In this document: positions 26,371 through 35,516 of the stretch, piece by piece
Position numbering within the stretch: the stretch's first letter is position 1
Layout of the letters: each line of letters begins with the position of its first letter
From: Candidatus Dadabacteria bacterium UBA1144
Lineage (GTDB): Bacteria; Desulfobacterota_D; UBA1144
Assembly (NCBI GenBank): GCA_002311855.1
Contig: DCAB01000012.1
Coordinates: 441,759 to 505,758 of the forward strand
Direction of reading: 5' to 3'
Length of the DNA stretch: 64,000 nucleotides
Position numbers and translations under genes: made by a program
Notes under the pieces: generated by a model
Seen by the model: the letters and a program-made list of their open reading frames with translations, nothing else
Database searches by the model: none
Told to the model about the DNA's origin: nothing

Positions 26371-28098
26371 TTACTTCCTTGCACTAAATTTAAGTCCAGC
26401 TTTTGCTCTATCCCAAGTTTTGTCGTTAATTTCTTTAAGTTCTGCTACTTTCACTTTTTGTGTAGCAGTCATTGGGAACCCATCTTCAAAAATCTCTATA
26501 AACCTTGGAACCATCGCAATAATAGCTTTCTCTGCCATCCATGTACAAAATTCAGCATAATTAAATTTCTCACCTTCTTTTACGACGATATTAAGCTTTA
26601 ATTCATCGTCAGACACATCAGGGAGCCTGACACCTACTGCTATGGCGTCATGTATGGCCGGATATGCCAATGCAAGATCTGCAACTGCTACTGGGTCAAC
26701 ATTCTCGCCAGAAACTCTTAGTCGAGTATGTCTTCCCACAAAATAATATCTTCCATCAGTTCCACAGGCCATAACATCATCTGAATTAAAGAATTCATCA
26801 TCATCAAATGCCTCACGAGTTCTTCTTTCGTCTTTAAAATATTCATTAAGAGTCGTATTTGGTACCAGAGGTCTAATATACAGAATCCCTTTAGCTGAAT
26901 CTGGAGGATTTGGATCTGTGTATGGATCCCAATGAGGCCTTATAATTTCCCCTATATTCTCTGGATTTCTTAGCTCTACATAAAAGCCTTCCGTAGGATA
27001 ACCCATAGATTTATCTCTATGGTCTTCTGGGTTTTTCCATAAAACCATACCCATCTCAGTGGAACCATAACCATCTATTACTCTTACGTTGAATCTTTTC
27101 TGGAAATCTATTAAGTTTCTTGGGGCAGGAGAGCCAAGCATTATTCTAATATTATGTTTTTGGTCATATTCGCTAGGCTTAGAAGACCAAAGATATTCTG
27201 CTACAGCACCCAACATATTAACGCAAGTTGCACCACAATTATGAGCCCACTTAAAGAAGTTTGATGCAGAAAATCTGGGGAAGAAGATAGCAGTAGCACC
27301 AGCGCCAATAGAAGTAAATAGACACATTGCTTGAGCATTTGCATGTCCTAGAGAAAGCACACTCATCATTGTGTCCTCGCTTCTAATTCCTTGCTGTTGT
27401 AGATACGCTCTGACAGTTAAAATAACTCCACCATGTTCCCTTACAACACCTTTGGGCATACCTGTAGTTCCAGATGTAAACATGCATCTTTCTTTATCAT
27501 CAATCCCCACATCTACATTGGGATTCTCGGTAGAAAAATCATAAAGATTGTTGAATGGTTCAGCAGGAATATTGCCAATCTTTTCAGGGACATCAGCTGG
27601 TTCGCCCGTTACATAAATATTCTTTAGGTTCTCTAGTTTGTCTGCTATATCTTGAATCAGTAGTAATCCGGAAGGGTCCACCACTAGTGCAACCTGATCA
27701 GAATAATTTATTATATAAGCAAGCCTTTCACCTTTCTCGTCCTTATTGATTGGAACTTGTATGGCCCCAGTTTTATGAATAGCTATAATTGAAAGAACAA
27801 ATTCAGCGCAATTAATCATATACATACCAACTTTATCGCCTTTTCTAACTCCGACTTTTTCTATCAATCCGTTCGCTACCTGATTAGCTTTGTCGTTAGT
27901 CTCTTTATATGAATAGGTCTCAACTACACTCCCTTCTCCATTAGCGATTTTAAACATAGGCTTGTCTGGATAGTTTACTGCCCCATCTTCTAAATATTTT
28001 GTTACTGGCTTCCAAGTAGAAGTATCATCGAATGTTCCGTTTGGAAGAGACCCGCTGCCGGTGTACTCAGGAGATCTAGTTTTAAATAATAATTGCAT
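26371..28098 (-). CDS. Acyl-CoA synthetase, carnitine/crotonobetaine-CoA ligase-like (copy A)
   Basis: 575 residues, alignable end to end with the downstream copy without large gaps and clearly a recent-to-moderate duplicate. Motifs are MFTSGTTGMPKGVVREHGG, DGYGSTEMG, RHTRLRVSGENVDP and FPMTATQKVKV. Differences cluster between residues 260 and 400 (acyl-pocket region in this fold: NCGATCVNMLGAVAEYL versus ACGATITNFLGAVSEYL; GSPAPRN versus AGPAPKN), so substrate range may differ. A GAGGGGG precedes the ATG by eight bases, and a TATAAT hexamer lies at 28146-28151 on the same strand. Confidence 0.82.
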   Translation of the reverse strand: MQLLFKTRSPEYTGSGSLPNGTFDDTSTWKPVTKYLEDGAVNYPDKPMFKIANGEGSVVETYSYKETNDKANQVANGLIEKVGVRKGDKVGMYMINCAEFVLSIIAIHKTGAIQVPINKDEKGERLAYIINYSDQVALVVDPSGLLLIQDIADKLENLKNIYVTGEPADVPEKIGNIPAEPFNNLYDFSTENPNVDVGIDDKERCMFTSGTTGMPKGVVREHGGVILTVRAYLQQQGIRSEDTMMSVLSLGHANAQAMCLFTSIGAGATAIFFPRFSASNFFKWAHNCGATCVNMLGAVAEYLWSSKPSEYDQKHNIRIMLGSPAPRNLIDFQKRFNVRVIDGYGSTEMGMVLWKNPEDHRDKSMGYPTEGFYVELRNPENIGEIIRPHWDPYTDPNPPDSAKGILYIRPLVPNTTLNEYFKDERRTREAFDDDEFFNSDDVMACGTDGRYYFVGRHTRLRVSGENVDPVAVADLALAYPAIHDAIAVGVRLPDVSDDELKLNIVVKEGEKFNYAEFCTWMAEKAIIAMVPRFIEIFEDGFPMTATQKVKVAELKEINDKTWDRAKAGLKFSARK

Positions 28099-28183
28099 AG
28101 GTAATAACCCCCTCTCGTTGCATTATTTTATAGTACAAAATAGTTATTATAGGTTGCCATATATTTGAAAAAGATAAAAGTGA

Positions 28184-28981
28184 CTAAATAAAAGTTGCTT
28201 TCTTTATCTTTGAGACAAAGTTCGAAATCTGACCGATAATTCGCTCTTTTCTGCTCAAATTTGCTTCAATTATTTTTATAATCGCACTTCCTATTACTAT
28301 TCCATTGCACACCTTTTTTAATTGATTAACGTGGACTGGTTTTGATATACCAAATCCAACACAAACAGGTTTTTTTGTTTTTTTCTTAATTTTGGCGATG
28401 ATGTTTCTTAGATTTTTATCTATTTTTTCTCTTACCCCAGTTACGCCCGTAACAGAAACTAAATAAATGAAAGAATTGGACAATCTTGATACGAGATCGA
28501 TTCGTTCTTGAGTGCTGGTAGGAGCTAACAAATAAACTAATTCGAGTTCGGCATGATTTGCAGCTTGCTGAGTTTCAAATGCCTCTTCTGGTGGAAGGTC
28601 AACTATTAGAACTCCTTCTGCCCCCACTTTCTTGATATCTTGCATGACTTTTTTTAATCCGTACTGCAAAAAGGGATTAAAGTAACCGAATATAATTATA
28701 GGAGTTTTATAATTCAATCTAAATTTTTTTACCATATTTAGAGCATTGGATATGTTTACTTTATTTCTCAAAGCTCTTTCCGAAGCTTTTTGAATAGTTG
28801 GACCATCAGAGATTGGATCAGAAAATGGTATTCCTAATTCAATTATATCAACTCTATTTTTAGATAGTGATTCTAGAATTTTATAGGATGTATGAATATC
28901 GGGATCCCCAGCGACAATGTAAGCTACAAAGCACACTTTCCCTTCTTTGTTAACTTTTCTTATTGTATCAATCAATGTCAT
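28184..28981 (-). CDS. trpA: Tryptophan synthase alpha chain
   Basis: Cleaves indole-3-glycerol phosphate; 265 residues. The catalytic Glu is in IIELGIPFSDP and the Asp in the following DGPTIQKAS segment. Other marks are GVLIVDLPPEE, LLAPTSTQERI and VSVTGVTGVRE. The frame opens with a TTG at 28993, but ATG 28981, two bases after the trpB stop (TGAACATG), gives the usual length. Last gene of the GT4-trpF-trpB-trpA run. Confidence 0.94.
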   Translation of the reverse strand: MTLIDTIRKVNKEGKVCFVAYIVAGDPDIHTSYKILESLSKNRVDIIELGIPFSDPISDGPTIQKASERALRNKVNISNALNMVKKFRLNYKTPIIIFGYFNPFLQYGLKKVMQDIKKVGAEGVLIVDLPPEEAFETQQAANHAELELVYLLAPTSTQERIDLVSRLSNSFIYLVSVTGVTGVREKIDKNLRNIIAKIKKKTKKPVCVGFGISKPVHVNQLKKVCNGIVIGSAIIKIIEANLSRKERIIGQISNFVSKIKKATFI

Positions 28982-28983
28982 GT

Positions 28984-30207
28984 TCAGCGACAAGTTTGTT
29001 TGTTCTCCAAAAAATCATTAACAGATTGTAGATCTTTATCTCCTCTTCCGGATAAATTAACAATTATTATCTGGTTCTTTTTCATTTTAGGGGCTGAAGT
29101 TAAAGCATACGCAAGTGCATGGGAAGTTTCTAATGCTGCAATTATACCCTCTTTCTGGGAGAAATATTGTAGAGCTTTGACAGCTTGCCTATCATTGACT
29201 GATGTATATTTAACTCTTTTTGTATCATTCAGAAAAGAGTGTTCAGGCCCAACTCCAGGATAATCAAGACCTGCAGAAACTGAATGAGTTTCCTTAATTT
29301 GCCCATGTCCATCTTGTAAAACATAGGTTTTACTCCCATGTAGTACTCCGATGCTTCCAGCAGTGATGCTTGCTGAATGAAGCCCAGTATTAAGACCCTT
29401 TCCTCCAGCTTCGACCCCAACCATGCTAACATTTTCATCATTTAAAAAGGGATGAAACAACCCAATGGCATTGGACCCGCCACCGACGCAAGCAATTAAA
29501 AGATCGGGTAATTTTGACTCTAGATTAAGAATTTGTTTTCGCGTTTCTTTCCCTATTATTGATTGAAAATCTCTAACAATCATTGGATATGGATGCGGAC
29601 CAGCAACACTTCCTATTATGTAGAAAGTATCCCTAACATTTGTTACCCAATCTCTTAATGCCTCATTTAGTGCATCCTTTAGTGTTTGAGACCCTGATTT
29701 CACCGAAATCACATTTGCTCCAAGTAATTTCATTTTTTGTACATTGATTGATTGTCTGTAAGTATCTAAAACACCCATATAAATTTCGCATTTGAGTCCC
29801 AAGAGAGCACAAACAGTTGCGGTGGCTACACCATGTTGGCCTGCTCCGGTTTCAGCAATAATTCTTTTTTTGCCCATGGCTTTTGCTAATATTGCCTGAC
29901 CAACTGTATTGTTTATTTTATGAGCGCCAGTGTGGGCAAGATCTTCTCTTTTTAAATATATTTTTGCACCCCCGATACTCTTAGATGTTTTTTCAGCCAG
30001 ATATAAAGGAGTAGGTCTTCCTACAAAATTTTTAAGCAAATTATCAACTTGGGCCTTAAAATTTTTATTATTTTTAATTTTTTTATAATTTCTCTCAAGT
30101 TCATCCAGGGCTGGCATTAAAGTTTCAGAAACAAATTTACCCCCATAATCCCCAAATCTTCCGTATTTATCGGGATTATTTCTGTAATTTTTGACGTTCT
30201 TATTCAT
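28984..30207 (-). CDS. trpB: Tryptophan synthase beta chain
   Basis: PLP enzyme joining indole to serine; 407 residues. RFGDYGGKFVSETL opens the protein, LAHTGAHKINNTVGQ holds the PLP lysine, AETGAGQHGVATAT and CVGGGSNAIG bind the cofactor, and GLDYPGVGPEHS is the family loop. A standard TrpB1. The ATG overlaps the trpF stop (ATGA). Confidence 0.96.
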   Translation of the reverse strand: MNKNVKNYRNNPDKYGRFGDYGGKFVSETLMPALDELERNYKKIKNNKNFKAQVDNLLKNFVGRPTPLYLAEKTSKSIGGAKIYLKREDLAHTGAHKINNTVGQAILAKAMGKKRIIAETGAGQHGVATATVCALLGLKCEIYMGVLDTYRQSINVQKMKLLGANVISVKSGSQTLKDALNEALRDWVTNVRDTFYIIGSVAGPHPYPMIVRDFQSIIGKETRKQILNLESKLPDLLIACVGGGSNAIGLFHPFLNDENVSMVGVEAGGKGLNTGLHSASITAGSIGVLHGSKTYVLQDGHGQIKETHSVSAGLDYPGVGPEHSFLNDTKRVKYTSVNDRQAVKALQYFSQKEGIIAALETSHALAYALTSAPKMKKNQIIIVNLSGRGDKDLQSVNDFLENKQTCR

Positions 30208-30812
30208 GATTTTACTAATCTTACAATAGATTCAAGTTTTTCAACATCTTTATATCCTGGAGACGACTCTGTGCCAGAGCAAACATCAACGAAATTAATT
30301 TGGGTCTCTTGCATTGCTTTTTTTATATTGTTTTTATTTAAACCGCCTGATAAAATCATTTTCTCTTTCGGAAAAATATCTGAGATAGTGCTCCAGTCAA
30401 AAATTTTACCCGTACCACCTCTTTCTTTATCATCCGAGGAATCAAAAAGCCAGTATTCGCTATTAAATTTAGAAATAGATTCCTGTAGATTCAATTTTCT
30501 GGCTGAAAAAGCTTTAATCGTTTTACAATCTATATTTTCTATTACTTCAGGGCTTTCATCTCCATGTAATTGAACATAGTCTAGGTCTAGATTCGTAACG
30601 TATTCGTTTATAGTTCCTATATCTTCATTGACGAAAACTCCAACTTTCAATATCTTGCTATCAAGCTTTTTGGCTATTTCGTATGCTTTTTTTAAATCCA
30701 CAAATCTTTTGCTTTTCGAGTAGAAATTTAACCCAATCAAATCGACCCCAAGATCGCTACATAAAACAGCATCTTCGACATTCGTTAATCCACAAATCTT
30801 AATTCTATTCAT
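30204..30812 (-). CDS. trpF: Phosphoribosylanthranilate isomerase
   Basis: Amadori isomerase of tryptophan synthesis, 202 residues. The catalytic Cys is in KICGLTN at the N-terminus and the Asp in LFDSSDDKERGGTGK. VQLHGDESPEVI and SGGLNKNNIKKAM bind substrate phosphate, ending VDVCSGTESSPGYKD. It overlaps trpB by four and the glycosyltransferase by eight bases. trpE, trpD and trpC are not in the window, and no leader peptide or attenuator is seen. Confidence 0.94.
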   Translation of the reverse strand: MNRIKICGLTNVEDAVLCSDLGVDLIGLNFYSKSKRFVDLKKAYEIAKKLDSKILKVGVFVNEDIGTINEYVTNLDLDYVQLHGDESPEVIENIDCKTIKAFSARKLNLQESISKFNSEYWLFDSSDDKERGGTGKIFDWSTISDIFPKEKMILSGGLNKNNIKKAMQETQINFVDVCSGTESSPGYKDVEKLESIVRLVKS

Positions 30813-31956
30813 CGGTAATTAACTCTAAATAATCTTTTCTCATTCTTTGATAATTAAAATTTTCTTCTATAAAAATCTTAGCCGATTCTCCCATTTTATC
30901 TAATTTATCTCTGTTTTGATGGGCCTCCATTATCTTCGTGCGTATGCTATTTGTATCGTATGGGTCAACAAGGAATCCATTAATTCCATCCAATATCAGC
31001 TCCTCAGTTCCACTATTTTTAGATCCAATAACAGGAATCGATCTTGCCATACTTTCAATCACGACATTCGGTAGGCCCTCAATTTTTGAATCCCATTTCC
31101 TGTTGCATAATATAAAAATATCAGCACAATCATAGTATTTATGAATTATGTCTCTATTGATTCCACCAATAAAAATCACTCTATCCTCGATTTTCAAAGA
31201 AGTAGCTAATTTTTTGTAATCATTTAGGAATCTTCCCTCTCCTACGCAGATATATTTGATATTCGTATTGCTAATTTTCGACAATGCTTTGATTACGTAA
31301 TCCTGACCTTTTCTTGGTAAAAGTCTCGCTACTGTTAAAAGGACGAATTCATCTTTTTTTATGTTTAACGAGTTTCTTATTCCATAATCTTTATTCCTAT
31401 TTATGAATTCGTCATCTATTCCGTTATATATCAGCTTTATTTTCTCCTTACTAAAATAATCTGGATGTTTGTTCATCAATTTCTCAGTATTTTTACTGAC
31501 TGCCACGATAGATTTCGCATTCTTGTATAATTTTTTTAAAAAATGTTTGAAAATCATTTTGGAAAATTTCTTGCTGTTTAATATTGATTCGATTCCTGAA
31601 CCGGCAATTCTAACTATTTGATCAATCTCTTTATTGTTTAGTAGCCCTCCCACAATTTCGGCTTCTTCTCCTAGGTAAACAATCTTGTGTGGTTCGAAAT
31701 CGTTAATTGACTCCTTTAATTTCCGCAATCCTAAAAAATATTGAAGCAAGGGGATTTTTTTAAAATTTCTTCCCCCCAAAAAATCTATTCTCTTAATTGG
31801 GTATTCTACTGTTTCATCACGATTTTCTATTGAATATGACGGACAACAAACCATTAATTCATATTCAGAACTTACAATATCAGCAATTCTCTTAGCCGAT
31901 GTCGCTATACCACCTTGAAATGGAGGAAATTCGTGTGTGTAAAGAAGAACTTTCAC
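30805..31956 (-). CDS. GT4-family glycosyltransferase
   Basis: 383 residues with a GT-B fold. The N-terminal motif THEFPPFQGGIATSA is the usual acceptor-side glycine loop. RLLPRKGQDYVIKAL, YICVGEGRF and ESMARSIPVIGSKNSGTEEL form the nucleotide-sugar site with the E-x7-E motif. It starts with GTG at 31956. It is the first gene of the trp transcript although unrelated to tryptophan; its sugar and acceptor are unknown, possibly a lipid or surface glycan. Confidence 0.85.
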   Translation of the reverse strand: MKVLLYTHEFPPFQGGIATSAKRIADIVSSEYELMVCCPSYSIENRDETVEYPIKRIDFLGGRNFKKIPLLQYFLGLRKLKESINDFEPHKIVYLGEEAEIVGGLLNNKEIDQIVRIAGSGIESILNSKKFSKMIFKHFLKKLYKNAKSIVAVSKNTEKLMNKHPDYFSKEKIKLIYNGIDDEFINRNKDYGIRNSLNIKKDEFVLLTVARLLPRKGQDYVIKALSKISNTNIKYICVGEGRFLNDYKKLATSLKIEDRVIFIGGINRDIIHKYYDCADIFILCNRKWDSKIEGLPNVVIESMARSIPVIGSKNSGTEELILDGINGFLVDPYDTNSIRTKIMEAHQNRDKLDKMGESAKIFIEENFNYQRMRKDYLELITDE

Positions 31957-32047
31957 ACACTAATTATATTGTATTATATGATATATCAAAGCTTATGATT
32001 GACACTACAAGTTGGGTGAGTTAGCTTTTCCTACAGTGGAGGTATAA

Positions 32048-32242
32048 ATGATTGGTGGTTTAGGAATTTGGGAATTGGTTCTCATTTTGGTGATAGTTTT
32101 ACTTATATTCGGCCCTAGCAAATTAGGCGATATAGGATCCGCTTTGGGGAAAGGTGTCTCTGGCTTTAAAAAATCTATACAAGATAAAGATACAGAAGAA
32201 ACAGAAGAAGCGGATAAAAACAATAGCTCAAAAAAAAGCTAA
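32048..32242 (+). CDS. tatA: Sec-independent translocase TatA/E
   Basis: A 64-residue protein: short periplasmic start, one membrane helix (residues ~6-21), the FGPSKLGDIG hinge, an amphipathic helix and a charged tail. This is the Tat pore-forming subunit. GGAGG lies six bases before the ATG. tatB and tatC are not adjacent. The gene ends five bases before the convergent epimerase gene. Confidence 0.92.
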   Translation: MIGGLGIWELVLILVIVLLIFGPSKLGDIGSALGKGVSGFKKSIQDKDTEETEEADKNNSSKKS

Positions 32243-32247
32243 GTATT

Positions 32248-32670
32248 TTAAATTTTTTGTGCTAATTCGATTAAAACGCTATTCATATCCTTTGGATGAG
32301 CAAAAGCTACGATGGTGTTATTTATCCCTTCTCTAGGTTCGTGATCTATCATTTCTATGCCCATACTTTCTAGACGTTTTATTCCTAACCGAATATCGTC
32401 TACAAGATAGCAAACATGATGTATTCCCTCCCCTTTTTTTTCCAAAAATTTAGAAATAGATGAATCTTGAACTATGGGTTCGAGGAGCTCTATGGCAGTT
32501 GATTTAATATCTTTGGGTAAAAGCATTATTGCTCTTATACCTTGATCCGAAGATGTTTCATCATGAGCAATCTCAAGACCTAAAGTCTTTTCATATAATT
32601 TTGCAGTTTTGGTGGCATTATAGACCGCGATACCCACGTGATACAAATTGCCAACTTCAAAGACGTCCAT
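32248..32670 (-). CDS. mce: Methylmalonyl-CoA epimerase
   Basis: A vicinal-oxygen-chelate fold protein of 140 residues that interconverts (R)- and (S)-methylmalonyl-CoA. Metal ligands appear at LYHVGIAV (His), AIELLEP (Glu), GIHHVCYLVDD (His) and VLIELAQ (Glu). It lies just downstream of RNase G and close to meaB, which supports the methylmalonyl-CoA role over other VOC activities. Confidence 0.9.
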   Translation of the reverse strand: MDVFEVGNLYHVGIAVYNATKTAKLYEKTLGLEIAHDETSSDQGIRAIMLLPKDIKSTAIELLEPIVQDSSISKFLEKKGEGIHHVCYLVDDIRLGIKRLESMGIEMIDHEPREGINNTIVAFAHPKDMNSVLIELAQKI

Positions 32671-32703
32671 GGCTTATAAATCTAATACATAACCCCCAAT
32701 TCA

Positions 32704-34116
32704 TCAACTTATTTCATATTGATTTATGGAGCTGTCTTCAAAAAGGTTGATATCTAACTTTTTAATATCTCGATGATTTTTATTATTTTCAATTATTTTG
32801 TCTATAGTTTGAATTAAGTTGGGATTTATACTAATTTTAATCTTCTCTTTTTTGCTTGAATTAGTTTGTGCTATGATTTTTCTTAATAATTCATAGCATA
32901 TAATTTCTTTTTTTGTTACAAGACCCGAACCATAACAAAGGTGACAGTTTTCACTTACAAGTGTTGAAGTTCTAGTTCCTCTTTTCTGTCTTGTCATTTC
33001 GATGATTCCGAATTTGGACATGGGGAGGATTGTATGTTTTGCCTTATCAATTTTCATCGAATTCTTAAAAATATCAAAAAGCTTCCTCATCTCAGCCTTT
33101 TTATTCAAATCGATAAAATCTACTAGTATGATTCCACTTAAATTTCTTAATATTATTTGATGAGCTATTTCTTTCGCTGCATAGATGTTAACACTTAAGA
33201 TGGATTCTTTAGTGTTGTTGAGACTTCTGCCCGAATTAACGTCAACAACTGTTAATCCTTCTTTCTCTTCGATAATCAAGAAAGAACCATTTTTTAAATT
33301 TACTTTTTTATGGAATATTTTCTCTATATCTTTATCTATATTATTTCTCTTAAAAATATCTTCTTTCTTGCTTACAATCTTTAATTTTATATTGCTCTGG
33401 TTTTTCTTTAAATTTTTTTTAAAATAGTTGTAAGTTTTTCTCGAATTAAATTCAATTTCCTTTGTGGTATCAATTAAAAATTCTCTTAATATACTATCAA
33501 TTATATTGTCTTCTTGATGCAAGATACCATGAGGACCATTTTCTTTAAATTGTTTTAAGATTTCTTTCCATTTTCTTTTTGTTTTTAAAATATCTTCGCT
33601 TATATCTTTAATGGAATTGTTCTGAGATAGAGTTCTTAATATAATCCCAATATCTTTAGTGACCAATTTTTTTAACGATTTAAGCTTTGACCTTTTTTTC
33701 TCACCATTGATTTTCTTTGAGATTCCGAAGAATCCAGGCTTGCTCAGAATAACACAAAATTTTGAAGGAAGAGCAATAAAATTGGATACTTTAGGAGCCT
33801 TTCTTGGATCATAATCACTTACTCCTTGAACCATGATAAAATTATCTTTTATTATTTCGCGTGCTTCTAAAGCCTCGTTCCCCATTTCCTCTTTTAAAGG
33901 ATTGAAATTAGACAAAAAAGCAGATTTTCCAACACCTATATCTACAAAAGATGCTTCAATCCCACTAGCCGAACGATTTATTCTTGCTTTGTAAATATTG
34001 CCTCTTATAGATATTTGTTCGCTAATATTGTCAATAAAGAAGTTCCTTAGCCTAGAGTTATCTATAATAGCAACTCTTATTTCATCAAGTGTTTCACTAA
34101 TTAGAATTTTTCTCAA
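32704..34116 (-). CDS. rng: Ribonuclease E/G family protein
   Basis: An RNase G-type endoribonuclease of 470 residues, without the long disordered tail of RNase E. The S1 domain is near residues 35-110 (RGNIYKARINRS, ASFVDIGVGKSAFL). The DNase-I-like catalytic part shows TVVDVNSGRS and GIILVDFIDL (metal Asp residues), and CHLCYGSG is the zinc link. It begins with TTG directly after the meaB stop. Function: 16S rRNA and mRNA processing. Confidence 0.9.
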   Translation of the reverse strand: MRKILISETLDEIRVAIIDNSRLRNFFIDNISEQISIRGNIYKARINRSASGIEASFVDIGVGKSAFLSNFNPLKEEMGNEALEAREIIKDNFIMVQGVSDYDPRKAPKVSNFIALPSKFCVILSKPGFFGISKKINGEKKRSKLKSLKKLVTKDIGIILRTLSQNNSIKDISEDILKTKRKWKEILKQFKENGPHGILHQEDNIIDSILREFLIDTTKEIEFNSRKTYNYFKKNLKKNQSNIKLKIVSKKEDIFKRNNIDKDIEKIFHKKVNLKNGSFLIIEEKEGLTVVDVNSGRSLNNTKESILSVNIYAAKEIAHQIILRNLSGIILVDFIDLNKKAEMRKLFDIFKNSMKIDKAKHTILPMSKFGIIEMTRQKRGTRTSTLVSENCHLCYGSGLVTKKEIICYELLRKIIAQTNSSKKEKIKISINPNLIQTIDKIIENNKNHRDIKKLDINLFEDSSINQYEIS

Positions 34117-35070
34117 TTATTCTCTTTTTAATAAATCAAATATTAATTCTGCTATATCTTCTGATTCCAATTTTCCATCTTTGAGTTTACTAATTGCTTT
34201 TTTAACTTTATCCATATCTTTTATTCTTTCCAACTCTTGCTTGAGTTTTCGATTTAGTAGTTCATCTAATTCGGATATTTTCCTCGCACTTCTTTTTGCT
34301 AACAAGGAACCATTTAACTCCTCAAATTCTCTAAATGATTTTATTTCATCCATTATTTCATTGATTCCAATATCATTTTCTGCTTGGGCTGTTAAAACCT
34401 TGGTTCTCCATTTTGGAGTTGTTTGTTTTAGGGATATCATATAATCAATTTCTCTTGCTAGTTTCTCTGCTCCCCCACGATCTGATTTGTTTACTATAAA
34501 AATATCTCCGATTTCCATTAATCCTGCTTTCATTGCTTGTATACTATCACCAGATTCTGGAACCAGGGTTACTATAACACAGTCAGAGATTTTAATGATG
34601 CCAAGTTCGGTCTGACCAACGCCCACGGTTTCAATTATTACGATATCCATTCCAAAGATATCAAAAAGCTTTATTATTGCACTTGTAGAATTTGATAATC
34701 CACCAAAATCTCCTCTGCTACCGATACTTCTGATAAAAACCCCATTATCTAGGGTATGCTCTTGCATTCTTATTCTATCTCCAAGCACAGCTCCACCAGT
34801 GAACGGGCTACTTGGATCGACGGCAATTACTCCAATTTTTAATTTTTTTTCTCTAAACCTTGCTATAATTTTATTTGTCAAAGTACTTTTACCAGCACCT
34901 GGTGGGCCCGTCATTCCTATTCTGTACGCATGATTTGGAACTTCTTTTATAGACCGAGAAATCCTAGAAATTGCTGACGGGTCGCTTTCTACGATACTTA
35001 TAAGTCTTGATAGACATACCCTGTCACCAGACAATAGACCGTTCATTAGATTTTTTTCATTTTTTTTCAT
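34117..35070 (-). CDS. meaB: MeaB/ArgK-type G3E GTPase
   Basis: Chaperone that protects and reloads B12-dependent acyl-CoA mutases; 317 residues. The Walker A is GMTGPPGAGKSTL, followed by AVDPSSPFTGGAVLGDRIRM, IIETVGVGQTE (switch region) and VNKSDRGGAEKLARE. Context with methylmalonyl-CoA epimerase, one gene away, fits. It overlaps the EVE gene by 14 bases. Confidence 0.92.
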   Translation of the reverse strand: MKKNEKNLMNGLLSGDRVCLSRLISIVESDPSAISRISRSIKEVPNHAYRIGMTGPPGAGKSTLTNKIIARFREKKLKIGVIAVDPSSPFTGGAVLGDRIRMQEHTLDNGVFIRSIGSRGDFGGLSNSTSAIIKLFDIFGMDIVIIETVGVGQTELGIIKISDCVIVTLVPESGDSIQAMKAGLMEIGDIFIVNKSDRGGAEKLAREIDYMISLKQTTPKWRTKVLTAQAENDIGINEIMDEIKSFREFEELNGSLLAKRSARKISELDELLNRKLKQELERIKDMDKVKKAISKLKDGKLESEDIAELIFDLLKRE

Positions 35071-35470
35071 TAGATTTCCTAATTATTTTCTCAAAGTGTG
35101 TTTTCTTGATTTCCATGACTGATAATCTTGACTGTTTAATTAAGCCCATCTTTGATAATGTCGAATCTTCTTTTATCTCACTCAAGCTAATTTTTCTTTT
35201 CAAACTTTTTTTTGCTTTTAAATCAACTACAACCCATTTTTTATCTTTTGTTGTTGGATCTTGATAGTATTCCTTTACAACTTCGGTGATACCTACTATT
35301 TCTTTGCCTTCATTGCTATGATAGAAAAGAACTTGATCCTTTTTTTCCATCATTTTTAGATAATTTCTTGCTTGAAAATTTCGAACCCCATCCCAATATG
35401 TTACTTTATCTTTTAACATGTCATTCCATGAATATTTAAAGGGTTCTGACTTTACAAGCCAATACTTCAT
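35057..35470 (-). CDS. EVE-domain protein
   Basis: 137 residues comprising a single EVE (PUA-like) domain: MKYWLVKSEPFKYSW, TYWDGVRNFQARNYL, VLFYHSNEGKEIVGI. EVE proteins bind modified bases in nucleic acids, but a stand-alone bacterial one has no settled role. It is at the head of an EVE-meaB-rng-mce transcript and diverges from hisA. Confidence 0.85.
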   Translation of the reverse strand: MKYWLVKSEPFKYSWNDMLKDKVTYWDGVRNFQARNYLKMMEKKDQVLFYHSNEGKEIVGITEVVKEYYQDPTTKDKKWVVVDLKAKKSLKRKISLSEIKEDSTLSKMGLIKQSRLSVMEIKKTHFEKIIRKSNEKK

Positions 35471-35516
35471 GAAATTAATTTAATTTATTAATTAATTTTT
35501 GTAAAATGTATTAGTG

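Noticed and set aside
31957..32047. Searched for a trp leader peptide or attenuator ahead of the GT4-trpFBA run
   Set aside because: No Trp-rich short frame or alternative hairpins; the first gene is not a trp gene.
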